Source: Adiantum capillus-veneris (lineage: Eukaryota; Streptophyta; Polypodiopsida; Polypodiales; Pteridaceae). From it: 64,000 bases of DNA. The stretch lies in the NCBI GenBank assembly GCA_014529385.2, contig CM043966.1, forward strand, positions 86,088,087 through 86,152,086, given 5' to 3'. A model generated the notes under the pieces. The model was not told the origin of the DNA and searched no databases. It was given only the letters and a program-made list of their open reading frames with translations. The position numbers and the translations under genes are program-made. Of the stretch, positions 1 through 12,184 are shown one piece after another (the stretch's first letter is position 1; every line of letters starts with the position of its first letter).

Positions 1-1083
1 TTGCAGGTTGCCAGAGAACTTGTTGCTACAATTGGATAATTGTGCAGGGGAAAACAAAAATCGATACTTATTTGCCTATTTGTCAATGCTTGTTGCAAGG
101 GGTGTTTTCAAAACCATCCAGCTGGGATTTTTAATGGTTGGACATACACATGAGGACATAGACGCCATGTTTAGTAGGTTTTCAGAGAATTTGAGAGTTA
201 CACAAACCTATACTTTTCCACATTTGATGGATACATTACGAAACATCTCATCTTCATCTCCAGCTCCATTTTTTCTCACAAAGATCCCCGATTTCAAGCA
301 ATATTGTGATGGCTATCTTTGTGATGGACAAGACATACTTGTTGGACATTCCAAACCGCTTCAGTTCAGGTTCTTTATGCAGGATGAGACACCAATGATG
401 CAATATAAGGCACATGTAGGTGTATCAAGTTGGAGTGGAAGTATTCGTCTTTGGAAAACAGACACAGAAGGCAAGCCAATGTTACCACATGGAAATCCAC
501 CTCTAGTACCAATGGAGGAGTATGTCAAGGCCCACGAAGAAGTTATTTTGGGGCTAAAGAACTATATAAAATTTTGGAAAAATTTAGGGAATGGTTCAAG
601 TATTCCGCGATATTATAGACCCGTGATAGATTATTGGAGTAAGGTAATTGAAGAGATTGGAAAAGCAATCATATCAGAGGGAGTCTTGTATGAAATGTTT
701 TGGCCAAAAACTCAAGAATATTCTCACCTACAAAGCACTACAATGAATTTGCAACAAGGAGCAGAAAGATTGGCCTTGAAGAGTTGAACGATCATTTTTG
801 TGGGCCTCAACGAGATAGGCCAAGGGAAGAGTTTGACCCTATGTCTGATGTGCACCAAGGTGACTTTCTTATGCTTGTTCTGAGTGACACAGAAATCTAT
901 CCAATGTGGCTTGCAATGGCTTTATCTGACATTGATAATGAGCCTACATCACCAAACTACAGAAAACTCTTGATTCAATATTGGGCACCTTGCGCGAGAA
1001 AAAGTGGGATGACAGATACTCAAGCTTATAGTAATTGTTGGAAGGGTTATTGGGCTGTCAACTATAAGGATCCACAAGTGTGA
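1..1083 (+). pseudogene. DUF7869-type protein gene, C-terminal part, frameshifted
   Basis: The frame is open from the window edge to a stop at 787, so the true start lies outside. Residues near the start read LDNCAGENKN, followed about 35 residues later by GHTHEDID. This pair of acidic/His motifs is characteristic of the DUF7869 family, large proteins with a suspected RNase H-like (transposase-related) fold that are multi-copy in mosses, lycophytes and ferns. The expected C-terminal part (FDPMSDVHQGDF, then WLAMALSD, QYWAP and a Trp-rich end) continues in a different frame from about 785 to 1083, so there is a frameshift near 770-790. I see no introns. The family function is not established. 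The copy is probably non-functional and may be part of a mobile element. Confidence 0.7.
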
Positions 1084-1562
1084 GAAACTGTAGATGCAAT
1101 TGTTTGGTCCTGGAGATTGGTCCTGGAGACCCAACAAAGAAAGACCATTTTCTAGAATAAAGATTCCAGAAAGGCATGCTCTAAAAGCCAAAGAAGGCCT
1201 CACTCGTGCACATCAACCACACTTGGATCAAAGTTCAGATATGGTATCAAATGTGGAGTAGAATTATGTGGAGCTTTTATTGTGACTATCTTAGTCAATT
1301 TGTAAACAAAATCTTTTTTGTATCTTCCTTTGTTTTATGTAATTCGTAGTTATTATTCAAATCCATGTGTTGTACATCCTCTTGACTTTTGGTGTTTATC
1401 AACACCACAATCCTATGAGATTTTCACTTTATTTACTAACCACACACCTCAATTTTTCCCACTTTAAGTGGAAAATTCCCAAACTACATGAATTTAGTCG
1501 ATTTGGAGATTCCCATAATGTGAAATTTTTACCAAAATACTTAATATGGTCTTGCTCACAAA
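1084..1562. other. 3' flank of the DUF7869 relic, no gene seen
   Basis: AT-rich sequence after the stop at 1083. Short ORFs occur but none has recognisable motifs. Nothing here supports a gene. Confidence 0.5.
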
Positions 1563-1795
1563 CTCTTCATAAATAAAGTATTTCCTTGTGAGGGAACCAA
1601 AAAGAAATTATATTAGGAACTGCTCACAATCTCTTCATAAATAAAGTCTTCTCTATAAAGGAACAAAAGAAAAATTATATTAGCAACTATCTGCTCAACT
1701 CTTCATAAATAAAGTCTTTCCCTATAAAAGAACCAGAAATGAATTATACTAGCAACTATTTTCTCATAAACTCTTCATAAATAAAGTATTTTCTC
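1563..1795. repeat. four-copy tandem repeat, ~70-bp unit
   Basis: The block CTCTTCATAAATAAAGT recurs at 1563, 1631, 1699 and 1771 (spacings 68, 68 and 72). Each is followed by related AT-rich sequence containing a 'gaacc/gaaca...aattatat' stretch. The copies have diverged. No coding capacity is seen. Confidence 0.85.
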
Positions 1796-2080
1796 TTAGC
1801 TATAGAAAACAACTACAAAAATTTAGGAATATGCTTCATCAACTGTTTTCTTCTCCATAACTGGATAAAAGCTTTCTTGGAGAAAAGTTATCCAACCCAC
1901 AAGTAATATGAGTGCGTCCTTGATGATCGAGAGTATAGAGAAAAGAATCCCTATCAGTATGATCTCACCCGTAATCTTAGGAGATATGGTGTCAACCCCC
2001 TAAACACATGAATAAAATAAGGACGATAACCGATAGAAACAAGAGCAAAGCACACCTCTTAGAAGCGTCGTAGAAGTCAA

Positions 2081-2400
2081 CCTATTAGAACTTCGCAAGA
2101 TCTTAAAATTATGTAGTAAATCCTTGTGCATGATGCTTGACCAGCTCTTCCATGATCATTCCTGCAGTTCATGTCAACCTATTAGGACTTCACAAGAAGA
2201 TCTCAAAAATATGTAAAGAAGATCTCAAAATTATGTAGTAAATCCTTATACATGATGCTTGACTACCTCTTCCATGATCATTCCTGCAGTTCAAGTCAGT
2301 CTATTAGGACTTCGCAAGAAGATCTTAAAATTATGTAGTAAATTCTTGTACATGATGCTTGATCAGCTCTTCCATGACCATTTCTGCAATTCAGAATAGT
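2081..2400. repeat. three-copy tandem repeat, ~97-122-bp unit
   Basis: Units begin at CCTATTAG (2081 and 2178) and CTATTAG (2301), and each runs through 'atgtagtaaat', 'catgatgcttga' and 'ctcttccatga'. The middle unit is about 25 bp longer because 'agaagatctcaaaa' is itself duplicated inside it. Confidence 0.85.
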
Positions 2401-3517
2401 CTCAAGTTGTCATTCCAAAAAAACAGCTACAAGTCTATATCTTTGAAAAAGCACATAAACATGTGGTCCTATAAAAACAAAAATCCGACACATTGTACAT
2501 CCAAAATCAATGTTACCAAACATTTTCAGACGGCCCATAAATAACACCAGTAAACTTTAAAGAGAGATGTCCTCTATAAACATATCAGTTGCACTGAGAG
2601 AAATACGACCAAGAAACATTTGCATGTGTGGATGAGAAATACAGCCAAGAAACACAGAAACAATAACATACCAACTGCCTAAGACTAAAAACATGACATA
2701 AGCATTCTAAAACATAATAAAATACACCACATGGCCTTAGCATACAATTTGTAAGGAAATTATATTATCAACAACTGTCTGCGCATGCTCACAAACTCTG
2801 GAAGACGATCTTGTGTGGCCTTAAGAATGCCATTGATTTTTCCTTGTCCTTTGAATTTGTATTTGTTAAGTTAAGAATTGACCAATATTGCGATACCGAG
2901 TTTGATTGGTTGGTGAGATAATGGTACTGAGTTTTCAAAACAATGATGAAAATTTCACGATCTTTGAGACTAGACTTGTAAGTTGTGAGATTCAAAATCC
3001 TATATGATAATAAAGATATTTCCTTTATAAGTCCTTACACAATATACAAGGCGTCGCCCTCACACCAGAGCTGCAACTTTCCCACTGCTCACCCTTGCAA
3101 GTCGCCTTTTCTGTCTTGTCATTCTCGCCTTTTGCCCTCACCATCAACATTAATACTATGATGTGAAGTAAAACCTTTGTTTTGCTTTTAGGAGTCCAGT
3201 CACGCAATTCATGGAGAGAGAAGTAGCAGAGCTTAAGGTTTCCATAGCCTCACAGAGTAGGGGAGGTCATCTGGCAGCAACAATGAAGACCATTTTCACT
3301 TCGCACACCATAACATCCTAGATGGGGTGAAGGTGAGCATCAAGGCGATGCAGATCCGTTTAGGTAATTGGGTCATATAAGCTAGAGTCTACCTTATCAT
3401 GATGCAGCATGCTAAATACTAAAGGCAATCTCCAAGGGATATAGACGAAAGAGGCATGTGTATGTTATTGATGCTCTCGTTGTCTAGGAATGGCATGTTG
3501 GCACTGTGGCAATAGGC

Positions 3518-3557
<40 letters not shown>

Positions 3558-6367
3558 CTGCGAATGGCAATAGCCTACCATTCATTCCCATTATGTTATG
3601 AGTCAGTGACATCCTGGAGGACTACCGATTGCATCTGCTCTATCATTCTAGCTACACTGAATATATTACACCAATGCCTTTGGCAATTATGACCAATTGC
3701 CATTTCACTTGCATTGCTCCAAGGTATGTGAGTTTGAGGATTGTGGAGCTAGCACATTTCTGTAGTATACACGTTGAATTTTGTACATGTGAATTGTGCA
3801 AGTTGTAAATTGTCAAAAACAGCACCCATTTGCCAATTACCCTATTTTGCTCTTGGAAACAACATCATTTAATTTCCTTCTTTCACAATTCTCTTGTTAT
3901 CTTCGATGAGTGACATGGAGCAAAGCATGACAGACTTCCCAGTAATCTTCCATATTGTCTGCTTCTCAGACTCGATTTGTATTTTTAACGAAGCGTATTA
4001 CTATCTTTGTAAATCGCACCGTTATCCCTGCACTGTCATCCCTTTTGTACAATGATGTATAAGTGCATTGCTACCCTTTGTTCTTAATGCAAGAAGTGCA
4101 AAAATTAAGAACAAAATATATTCGATCCTTTTCTATGTGGTAGTGAGATGGGACTTAGGGAGTTATGAGCAACTAGGTGGAACTGGATTATCTTCTTCTT
4201 GGTTCTGCTACGAATGCACCCACGCACAACTTTTCTTACAAAGATTGGCTTCAATGAAGTATCTTGAGTCTAATGCTCAATCAAGAGCTTTGCCTCGCGC
4301 AAACTCACCACACAAATATACTCTCAGAAAACTATCAGACAAGAGGTGACAAGAGGATAGGTGGGTATGTGGCAAGGATAAGATAACATAGGTAGTCACC
4401 CAAGAGAATGAGGAGCCCCATCATTAGCAATTGCACAACTCGCCAGCATCATATGCGATGAGTGCATCTCTCTTTGTAAACATGTCACCTGAGGACTAAT
4501 CAAGTTTGTTACATTTGGGTGTTGTCCTTAACAGTACCTAGCAAGTAGAACAATTATGCCCATTACATTTTGCAATGCAACCACTCTCACCTTCATGTTC
4601 ATTCGGACAAGAAGTTTATGTAGTAAACCTATTGTAAATAGCTCCCAATTGACCTCTTTCCGTTGCTAGGAAGTTGGATCTCATACTTTTACCTTGGTCA
4701 AAAGCCCACCAAATAACGTCTCTCTCTATGGCAAGCCTCGTGATTTTATCACTTGTTGGATTCCAATAGGTTGGCCCAAATTCAACAGCATGGTTTTTTC
4801 TTAGCAATATCCGGCGCAAAGACTACCTTCATCTTTTTGTGAGCCCATGCTTTCAGCCAAAATTCAGAATATCGCGTAATCCACTCAAGAATCAGCTTTC
4901 TTCAGCGCTAAATGAGCGCGGATGGTGTGAGAGATCATGAAACATCTTTAAAAATATTATTTTAAGGTATCTTGACAATAGAAGGCCCGTAGAACAAGAG
5001 CTTACCTGTGATGATCTTGGAGAAGGTGGCTAGCAACTTGACAAACCGCTCCAAAAAGGCAGCACGAGGAGGCACAATCACTCTGAGCCCTAAGCAAGCA
5101 ATAAAACAGACACCATCACCACCTGATAATGCAAAAAAACTTTTCTCCTCCTTTCCTACTCAAGCCCATAGACCGTCCGCGTTGATGATGTAGAAAAACT
5201 TTTCTCCTCCTTTCCTACTCAAGCCCACAGACCGTCCGCCCCCGCGGGGACTGCTGGGGCTCGATTGCCCAAAAAAAAAACCCAGCAGAATCTCGGATTA
5301 GAGTGGCTGCCAGTAAGCACTGGCAATATCCTCAACATTGGCAACATCTCTTACTGGTTGGCCCCCCTCAGATTCAAAACCCCCCTCTTACCAGCCACAG
5401 CATGTACATTCCCAGAATGTGAAGCTGACAGTGATAGCAAGCTCGGGTAGATGACAGGACAAAGGACTGTGGTGAATCTTTCCAAGCCAGTGATATGCTC
5501 CTCATCGAATCTCCTCCTTGGCAGGAGCCCTGCAGGGCTTGTGTAGGCGTGGGAGAGAGGATAGAGAAAGCCATACCTTGATGTGTGGTCCCCTGCAATT
5601 CGTGAGCAGACGAAGAGCCCTCTGCTATTCTAGAGACCATAATAATTTTCACTAATTGAAGCTCACAAATCACTCACTCGCGTTAATGATAGCCTAAAGG
5701 GTCATAGCGATGGTCCCTCATTGTTTGTGACACGATAAATTATACATATTCTCATGCTTAACAATAGCAGTAAAGGTTAGCGGTGTAGGGTAACCAAAGT
5801 GACTCTACCTAATAGTGTAGGTTAACTGAACTAAGTTGGTAGACTTAGTCTGGCACATCATTGGTAAATAGAAATGAGACAATGATAATCATTAGTCATT
5901 TTGATATAATTGAGATCATTAGGGCCAATTTGGATGAAATAAGGGCTGTTTAGGGTTTCTCTATTCTTGATCTAAGGGTCAAGGAGAAGCCACATTTCCA
6001 AAAGTATGGCACTTTTGTACACGTGTCAAGATCTCTTTCACTTGCTTTTGGAATATTTTGCACTATTTTAGCCATAACTTTTTCATAACTCCAAATCTAG
6101 CGCTCAAATGGTCCATGGGTGGCGCTTGATGAGCTCTATCCAATGAGTACCCATGTTGAATAGTTTTGGTAAGATCTTCATGGTCCTTTTTAGGTTGCCC
6201 CTTTTCAGATCCTTACACAGTCTTTTTTTCATCCAAATTAGCCCTAATGTTGTAATTATAATTTTCTTGCTTAATCAGACACGCAAATTTGATGTGTCAG
6301 TGCATGCTCTCTATCCTCTCTCTCTTAAATGCGGGTCTAACATAAAATAACATATCTTAAATGAAGG

Positions 6368-6402
<35 letters not shown>

Positions 6403-6906
6403 CACATTTCTTAAATACGGATCTCTCTTTCACTTAAATCACACATTTCTTTAATCCGGCCTATCCCGTCATCTCTCTCTCTCTCTCTCTCTGAGCCGGC
6501 ACTAATGTATAGCCGACATCGTAATACTTAAAATATTGACATTACGTGAGAATTCAATCTCAATTGTGAGGTTGTCAACCATTAACTGAAATGATAGATA
6601 ATCTAATCTTGTGAACTTCAATATGAAATATTTATAGCACACTTAGTAATGTTTATCTATTTCGATAGATACGCGAGCTAAACCTTTTGTCTCTTCCATA
6701 GCTACACTCTAATGAAGTCAGGCCTTTATCTTCTTTGTCGGTAACCTTGCAGTCATGAACGCTCAAGAGGCAATAATCGAATGGACCATAGGGAGGTTAG
6801 TTCTTTACATTATGACCTCTTGACTCAATGCGCTAGGTGTGCTACTATAATTGACTTTTAATGCCTTGTAGCTTGAAAGGTCTTATGGTGATAGCTGTTT
6901 GTGACA
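2401..6906. other. unclassified intergenic DNA with simple repeats
   Basis: No gene or element is recognised over 4.5 kb. All ORFs are short (under about 100 codons) and motif-free. Contents worth noting are a (CT)n tract at 3521-3554, a direct duplication of about 46 bp (copies near 5139 and 5195, sharing CTTTTCTCCTCCTTTCC) and (CT)n tracts at about 6368-6394 and 6474-6492. The stretch is probably old, decayed transposon DNA. Confidence 0.5.
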
Positions 6907-7087
6907 TGTTAGGACACGGGTCCTACTGGCCAGGAACTAGGGGCTAGGAGTTCTCCTTTAAGGTCTAAGGTTACGAGCTAAAGGCCAAGAGGTCAGAACA
7001 GTGCTAAGAATAGGGGTTCCTAATTATAGCATCCTAGGGAAAGGCTCTAGGCTATATAAGGAATGGTTGGGAGGAGGTAGGTAGCAC

Positions 7088-7230
7088 TATTCCCCACGGT
7101 CTCTCATTGGTATCACAGCAAGGTGATCCCCCTCTCTCTCTAGACGTGCTCATCTTTAACCCCCACGGTATCTCATTGGTATCAGATCAAGGTGATTCCC
7201 CTCACTCTCTAGATGTACTCATCTTTAACC
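7088..7230 (+). repeat. tandem duplication spanning the LTR/primer-site junction
   Basis: A 69-bp unit starting around CCCCACGGT is repeated twice (primer-like cores at 7108 and 7177). The first reads TTGGTATCACAGC and the second TTGGTATCAGATC, so each copy has a different single mismatch to the canonical Met-tRNA primer site. Confidence 0.8.
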
Positions 7231-8111
7231 CCCACAAATAGGTGAGAATCGTGGCTTTGGTGGAGCCTTTCCAAAAATAGCAACTTTACTTTCTAAAACT
7301 TGAGAAAAGCATGCCCGAATTGGAACAAAAGCTACAGTGCGTCTTTTCGCGAGCTTGTTGTCTAGGCAAGGGCGCCCCCTCTCCAATCCCTTGTGCGCAG
7401 AAGATTGTGGCCATTCCTCCTCTGTGCACGCGGCACACAGTGCCTGATTTTGCCTCGCATCCTTTCTGTGCTGCTGCCCGATTTTTTGATTGAAGAAAAG
7501 TTGGATTTCCCATTGGAAACACCCAAGGGGCTTTGGTCTTTGCTCTTTTGGAAGCTAGAGAGGCTTCATATGGATTTCCCACTTGATAAAAACTTTTCAA
7601 GCCTTGCTGGTGTGGTAAGCCGTTGCGGCAATTAGTTGCTCACAAAAATCGAGTGCAGCTATAGCAAAAAATTTAGATCGGCACAGCTAGTTCTCTTTCA
7701 AACTACCGGACGTGTAAAGCCATCTGATCAAGAGACAACGATACGAAGGCGCTCAAGTTGCTGTTGTGGCCGATTAAACACCATATCGGTTCCATCTATT
7801 TGCATAGCGACGTGCCAAGGGTGTCGCTTCCGGTTTACGATTTCTTTGCGGCCACCGTAATTTCGCGAGTTGCTTCATCGACAGCTATGCTTCTACGTAC
7901 CGACAGTAATTTCAACTTATTTAGTGCGGCCGTTTTCAAGCGCGAATTTACACTTCTTCTTCACGGCAAGTGGAGTAAGTCAAAGGGGCTTTTTTGTTTC
8001 TCAGGTAACTTTTACGTTACATAGTGTGCCATCATCTCAGACATAAGCCCCACCCATCGCTTCGATGTCGAAGATGAACCACCTCGACCTTCGGCAACCG
8101 TCAATCCGGGT

Positions 8112-8835
8112 GTGGAAATTCGCATGGCGGATAATCCACCACCGGATATGGACGCGATTGCCGACGATCATGGTTTCGTTGACGCACATGACTTTAATCA
8201 CATGTCTGCACGTTTTGATGTTCTTAATGCTAATTTCACAACAATAAATGCTAATGTTACCAATCTCACAGAGTTGGTAGCGAACTTTATGAAAGCCCAG
8301 GGCATAGGGGTTTCTTCTGGTGGTGGTGTCATGCCAGGGGCTGATGTCCCTCCACCTGTCGCACCCTCTCAACCTGCGGGGTTTATTGATCCTCTTGTTT
8401 CGGCTATTCTCGATCCTAAAGAGACGACGGAAATGCATAAGAGCATACATCCACCTGTGTTTAAAGGTGAGGATAAGGATCGGAACAAGGATACGGTCAA
8501 TACTTTTTTGAGCATGCGGAGTACGCATGTTTCGGTGAAGCCCCGCCACACTAGCCTCTCACTTGAAGGCAAGGCCTACAAGTGGTGGATGGCTTATAAA
8601 TCTCACCAGCGGCCTAAAACGTGGGCAGAGTTTGAGGTTTCTTTTCGGAAATAATTTCTCCCTTCTAATGAGAAGCAGAGAAACTGGAAGGCCTGAGATA
8701 CATGCAAGCAGAAACATCTCTCGCTGACCCAGTATATCTCTTTGTATCGAGATATAATCCTCAAGCTTGATGGACTAGATGAATTTTAGCAGGTCCGAGG
8801 TTTTTTACATGGTCTCCGTCCGGGCATTAGGGGAA
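8112..8835 (+). pseudogene. gypsy gag fragment
   Basis: The ORF at 8112-8654 holds the typical plant gypsy gag core: HPPVFKGEDKDRNKDTVNTF, then SLEGKAYKWWMAYKS and TWAEFEVSF, which is the conserved W-containing retrotransposon gag domain (Retrotrans_gag). A natural start is the ATG at 8124 (MADNPPP). After the stop at 8652-8654 the homologous sequence continues with further stops: LPSNEKQRNWKA, then LTQYISLYRDIILKLDG, then VRGFLHGLRPGIRG to about 8835. Gag would form the virus-like particle. This copy is dead. Confidence 0.8.
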
Positions 8836-8926
8836 ATATGAACCCCAAAAGGGCCCTTTAGATTAAGGGGTGATTATGCATGGACCAATAGGAAGAGGGT
8901 GGTGGCCACAACTACACCTACAAAAA

Positions 8927-8949
8927 GGGGGGGGGGGGGGGGGGGGGGG
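8927..8949 (+). repeat. G homopolymer, 23 nt
   Basis: An uninterrupted run of 23 G residues directly downstream of the broken gag. Length in the assembly may be unreliable. Confidence 0.9.
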
Positions 8950-9144
8950 TCACCATCTAACTTTTGGCTCATTAACTATTCCTTTCCCTCCAACATATAT
9001 ACACTATCCATTTACATGCATCAAAAAACCCTAAAAATTCAAAATTTTTAAGCCCCTCCTAACCTATTATATGATCGAAACACTATTTTCCATCACTAAA
9101 ATCTTCTATCTAGACCTTCTTTACCTGCAAGCTTCCCCACCTTC

Positions 9145-9830
9145 ATCTACATGGTTCTCTCTAAGCTCTCCATGGCTGCACCACCTTTGGAAGCTCTCCA
9201 TGGCTCCTTCCAAGCACCTCTTCTCCCTTGTCCATGGTTACAACAACCTTGCACTCCATGGCTACACCACCTATGGAAGCTCTCCAAACACCATTTCTCC
9301 CATCACCAAGATTGCAGCAACCTTGCACTCCCCTCTCCCATCTTCATCTACAAGGATCTCTCCAAGCTCTCCATGGTTGCACCACCTATGAAATCTCTCA
9401 AAGGCTCCTTCCAAACACCACTTCTCCCCTCTCTATGGTTGCAGAAACCTTGCACCCCCCTCTCCCCTCTCCCATCTCCATCTACATGGATCTCTCCAAG
9501 CTCTCCATGGTTGCACCACCTATGGAAGCTCTTCATGCCTCCTTCCAAGCACCACTTCTCCACTATCCATGGTTGCAACAACGTTGCACTCCCATCTCCT
9601 ATCTTCATGTATATGGCTCCCTCCAAGCTCTCCATGGTTGCACCACCTACAGAAGCTCTACATGCCTCCTACCAAACATCTCTTCTCCCATTTTCCTGGT
9701 TGCAACAACCTTTTACTCCCCTCTCCCATCTTCATCTATGTGTCTCTCTCCAAGCGCTCTATGGTTGCCCCACCTATAGAATCTTTCCATGCCTCTTTCC
9801 AAACATCTTATCTCCCCTCTCCATGATTGT
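9145..9830 (+). repeat. degenerate minisatellite, ~120-140-bp unit
   Basis: About five to six diverged copies of a unit built around 'tctccaagctctccatggttgcaccacc', 'tccttccaa' and 'ctcccatcttcatctac'. Several frames stay open through it (for example 9151-9960), encoding repeated SKLSMVAPP and PWLQQPCTP phrases. All three frames look equally repetitive, so I treat the ORFs as a by-product of the repeat. Confidence 0.8.
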
Positions 9831-9960
9831 AGCAAATTTGTACTCCATGCATCTCTGCATGAACATTCCTTTATATCTCTTCAAGCTTGTACCTATTAAA
9901 TCTCGGCCTTCCCCTATCAACCACACCACCATGTTTTCCATCCACTTCCGATTGCTATAG

Positions 9961-11172
9961 TAAACTTTTACTCCATGCTTCCTTCCACTAACTTCTTGAT
10001 TATACATATGTAGCTCCTCCAAAAGCTACATAAATCCCTTTTTTGGTATAGCCTTTGCATCCACCAACTGTAAGTTTAGCTCTTTGTTTCTAGATTGAAC
10101 ATTGAATTTGTTGACATTTATGAATCTATGAGTGTATGTGAGTTTTGGACTATGGCTATTGTTCTAATTTGGAGTATTTAGTGTTTGTGTAGACATATTT
10201 CCATCAAGCTCTTGGAGTATTCAAGCACCTTGGTAGATGCAGTGGTGGCCAAAGTTGAGAGAGCTTGAATGTTATCCATGCTGAATGAAATCTCAAACTT
10301 GCCCAACCACAAAGCAATGCAATCTCAAAGGAGTCCTTCCAAGAAAGTCAAGTCTGAATCCCCAAAGCCAAATGCACACCATTGCTAACATATGCACCCA
10401 AAATTGATGCTCTGATTGTTGTTGATGAGAGGATATCCTCTGTGAACCTTTTCTTAAGAAGAAACATGGATGAGGTGGAAAGATAGCAATAAGTAACTCT
10501 CTCACCTTACAGCATAATAGGTTCAAACATGGCCACTATGTCACTAACATCAGTTGCCACTTTTTTTGCGTTGGGTTTCACTAGTAGCTCATGGCTCAAA
10601 TTGTAGCAGTTAGTCAAGCCATGAGAGGATAGCCCATAAGCCATAGCAACATTCATCTTTAGTTCTATTTTTTCTAACATCAAAGATGGAGCTAGAGGTG
10701 GCCAAGTGACTCATGTCAACTCCTCCCAAGCCTTAATATGTAATGATACTCGATTATATAATTGGTGTTTCCAGCGAATTCCATCATCTCTCTTTAAAAT
10801 TCTCTGTCAATTTTATTGATGTGTCCCATTCTACAAGTTTTTGCTTATGCACATGTGTAAAGGAGAGGATACGGTGTTAGCTTGTGGAGATTAATCTCTT
10901 TTCAATCACAAGTTGATTAATAAAAGTGATGTTCCTTTCAAATTTATTCTCTCTCTTAAAAATTAACTATCAACTGATGTGAAACTACATGTTCTTGCTT
11001 GTGAACACGTGTAAAGGATGGGGTACAATGTTGGTTTGTGGAGCTTAATCTCTTTTCCACCACAACTTGATTAATAGATTTGGTGTTTCCTCCTAATTTT
11101 AATATATCTTTTCAAGATTAGCTAACTGTTAGATGTCTGTAATACATACAACTGCACCTAATCCTACACCAC
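9961..11172. other. non-coding DNA with a ~154-bp tandem duplication
   Basis: No gene is recognised. From about 10,750 to 11,110 a unit is repeated with a period of 154 bp (GTGTAAAGGA at 10855 and 11009, each followed by 'ttggtttgtggag' or 'ttagcttgtggag' and 'ttaatctctttt'). The last bases, AAC at 11173-11175, form the left target duplication of the CACTA element. Confidence 0.6.
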
Positions 11173-11175
11173 AAC

Positions 11176-11187
11176 CACTACAAGAGG
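11176..11187 (+). repeat. CACTA left terminal inverted repeat
   Basis: CACTACAAGAGG, matching the complement of 18798-18809 over all 12 bp. Similarity beyond this is limited to the shared subterminal motif GCTC/GACGCTC. Confidence 0.95.
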
Positions 11188-11196
11188 CTCTTCACA

Positions 11197-11405
11197 TTAG
11201 CGACGCTCACACAGCGACGCTCAAAAAAAAAAATTCCCGGCGTCGCTATGAGCGTCGCTATAAGCGTCGCTATGAGCGTCGCAAATTTACAAAGAAATTT
11301 GCGACGCTCATAGCGACGCTTATAGCGACGCTCATAGCGACGCCAGCTGGGGTAAAAAAAATAACCGAGCGCGCCCAAAAACTCAGATCTCAGATCTGAG
11401 TTTTT
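11197..11405. promoter_or_regulatory. CACTA left subterminal repeats with 50-bp perfect palindrome
   Basis: The motif AGCGACGCT and its complement occur repeatedly. 11239-11288 and 11295-11344 are exact inverted copies (50 bp arms, 6-bp loop ACAAAG). A second hairpin follows at 11377-11405, with 14-bp arms around CTCAGATCT and a 1-bp centre. In En/Spm elements such subterminal repeats bind the TnpA product and also serve the promoter. That role is inferred here from position. Confidence 0.85.
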
Positions 11406-11441
11406 CGGCGCCCTCAAGCAAAGAGCAGGTAACGCTCTCCC

Positions 11442-11442
<1 letters not shown>

Positions 11443-11476
<34 letters not shown>

Positions 11477-11477
11477 C

Positions 11478-11529
<52 letters not shown>

Positions 11530-11649
11530 AGAGGAAGGAGAGCCAGGTATGCTCCTTCCCTCTCCTCATTCTCATGTTCCCTTCCCCTCTTTCTCTCTCC
11601 CTCGCTCTCTCTCTCACACACACACACATACACACACACATATAGTGTT

Positions 11650-11701
<52 letters not shown>

Positions 11702-11940
11702 TGCAAAAACGCACACACATACATAAACAAAGAATGCACACACACATTGAGAGAGAAAAAGAGAGAGAGAGCATGCATAAACAAAAAACGCACGCATTGA
11801 GAGAGGAAAAGAGAGAGAGAACATGCATAAACAAAAAACGCACACATTGAGAGAGGAAAAGAGAAAGAAAACATGCATACGATCCAAAAAAACGCACACA
11901 CATTGAGAGAGAAAGAAAGAGAAACTAAGGGAGCGTCGTA
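11443..11940. repeat. (CT)n, (CA)n and (GA)n microsatellite block
   Basis: Consecutive dinucleotide tracts: CT at about 11443-11472, CA at 11484-11524 and 11612-11640, and GA at about 11655-11699. They are followed by four degenerate 'gcatgcataaacaaaaaacgcac...ttgagagag' units of about 60 bp to 11920. Long ORFs here are low-complexity artefacts. Confidence 0.9.
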
Positions 11941-12184
11941 GGAAACTAATTAAAATTAAAAGACCTAAAGATCTAGCCGACGAGGAGTTGAACTGAAGAC
12001 CTATTATTCAAGAGAGAAATGGCATAATCAATCTATCATACTTGGCATGGGTGATAGAAAGGTTATACCATTTATCTCTTTTTATTGGCACACACATCCA
12101 CACACGCGCACACACACAGGAAGAAGAGAGTTATAACGTCGTAGGAAACTATCTTAAAAGACGTTAAAGATTAGGTTATATGTA

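Larger units (their letters stand above)
6907..8835 (+). mobile_element. 5' part of a Ty3/gypsy LTR retrotransposon
   Basis: A 200-bp LTR-like segment begins TGTTAGGACA at 6907, has a TATA-like CTATATAAGG near 7053 and ends in CTCA at 7106. TGGTATCACAGC follows directly at 7108, a one-mismatch relative of the initiator-Met-tRNA primer site TGGTATCAGAGC. A leader of about 900 bp precedes a gypsy-type gag (8112-8835). The element stops being recognisable after 8835. There is no pol and no 3' LTR in the window, so it is truncated. The 5' LTR boundary is inferred from the TG start and the primer site, because no second LTR is available for comparison. Confidence 0.7.

Noticed and set aside
1563-2400. 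Regularly spaced repeats, considered as a CRISPR-like array
   Set aside because: Units are adjacent and diverged with no unique spacers, and the context is eukaryotic.
4616-5673. Minus-strand ORFs that might be exons of a host gene
   Set aside because: No recognisable domain and no consistent splice chain. I could not support a call.
7108-7119. TGGTATCACAGC as part of a tRNA gene
   Set aside because: Only the short tRNA-complementary primer site is present. No tRNA cloverleaf was seen here or elsewhere in the window.
9151-9960. 269-codon ORF that could be a repetitive secreted protein
   Set aside because: It follows a minisatellite, and several frames give similar repeats. No signal peptide or known domain is present.
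11442-11903. Overlapping 80-150 codon ORFs on both strands, Cys/Val- and Ser/Leu-rich
   Set aside because: They are translations of (CA)n, (GA)n and (CT)n tracts. All frames are open for the same compositional reason.
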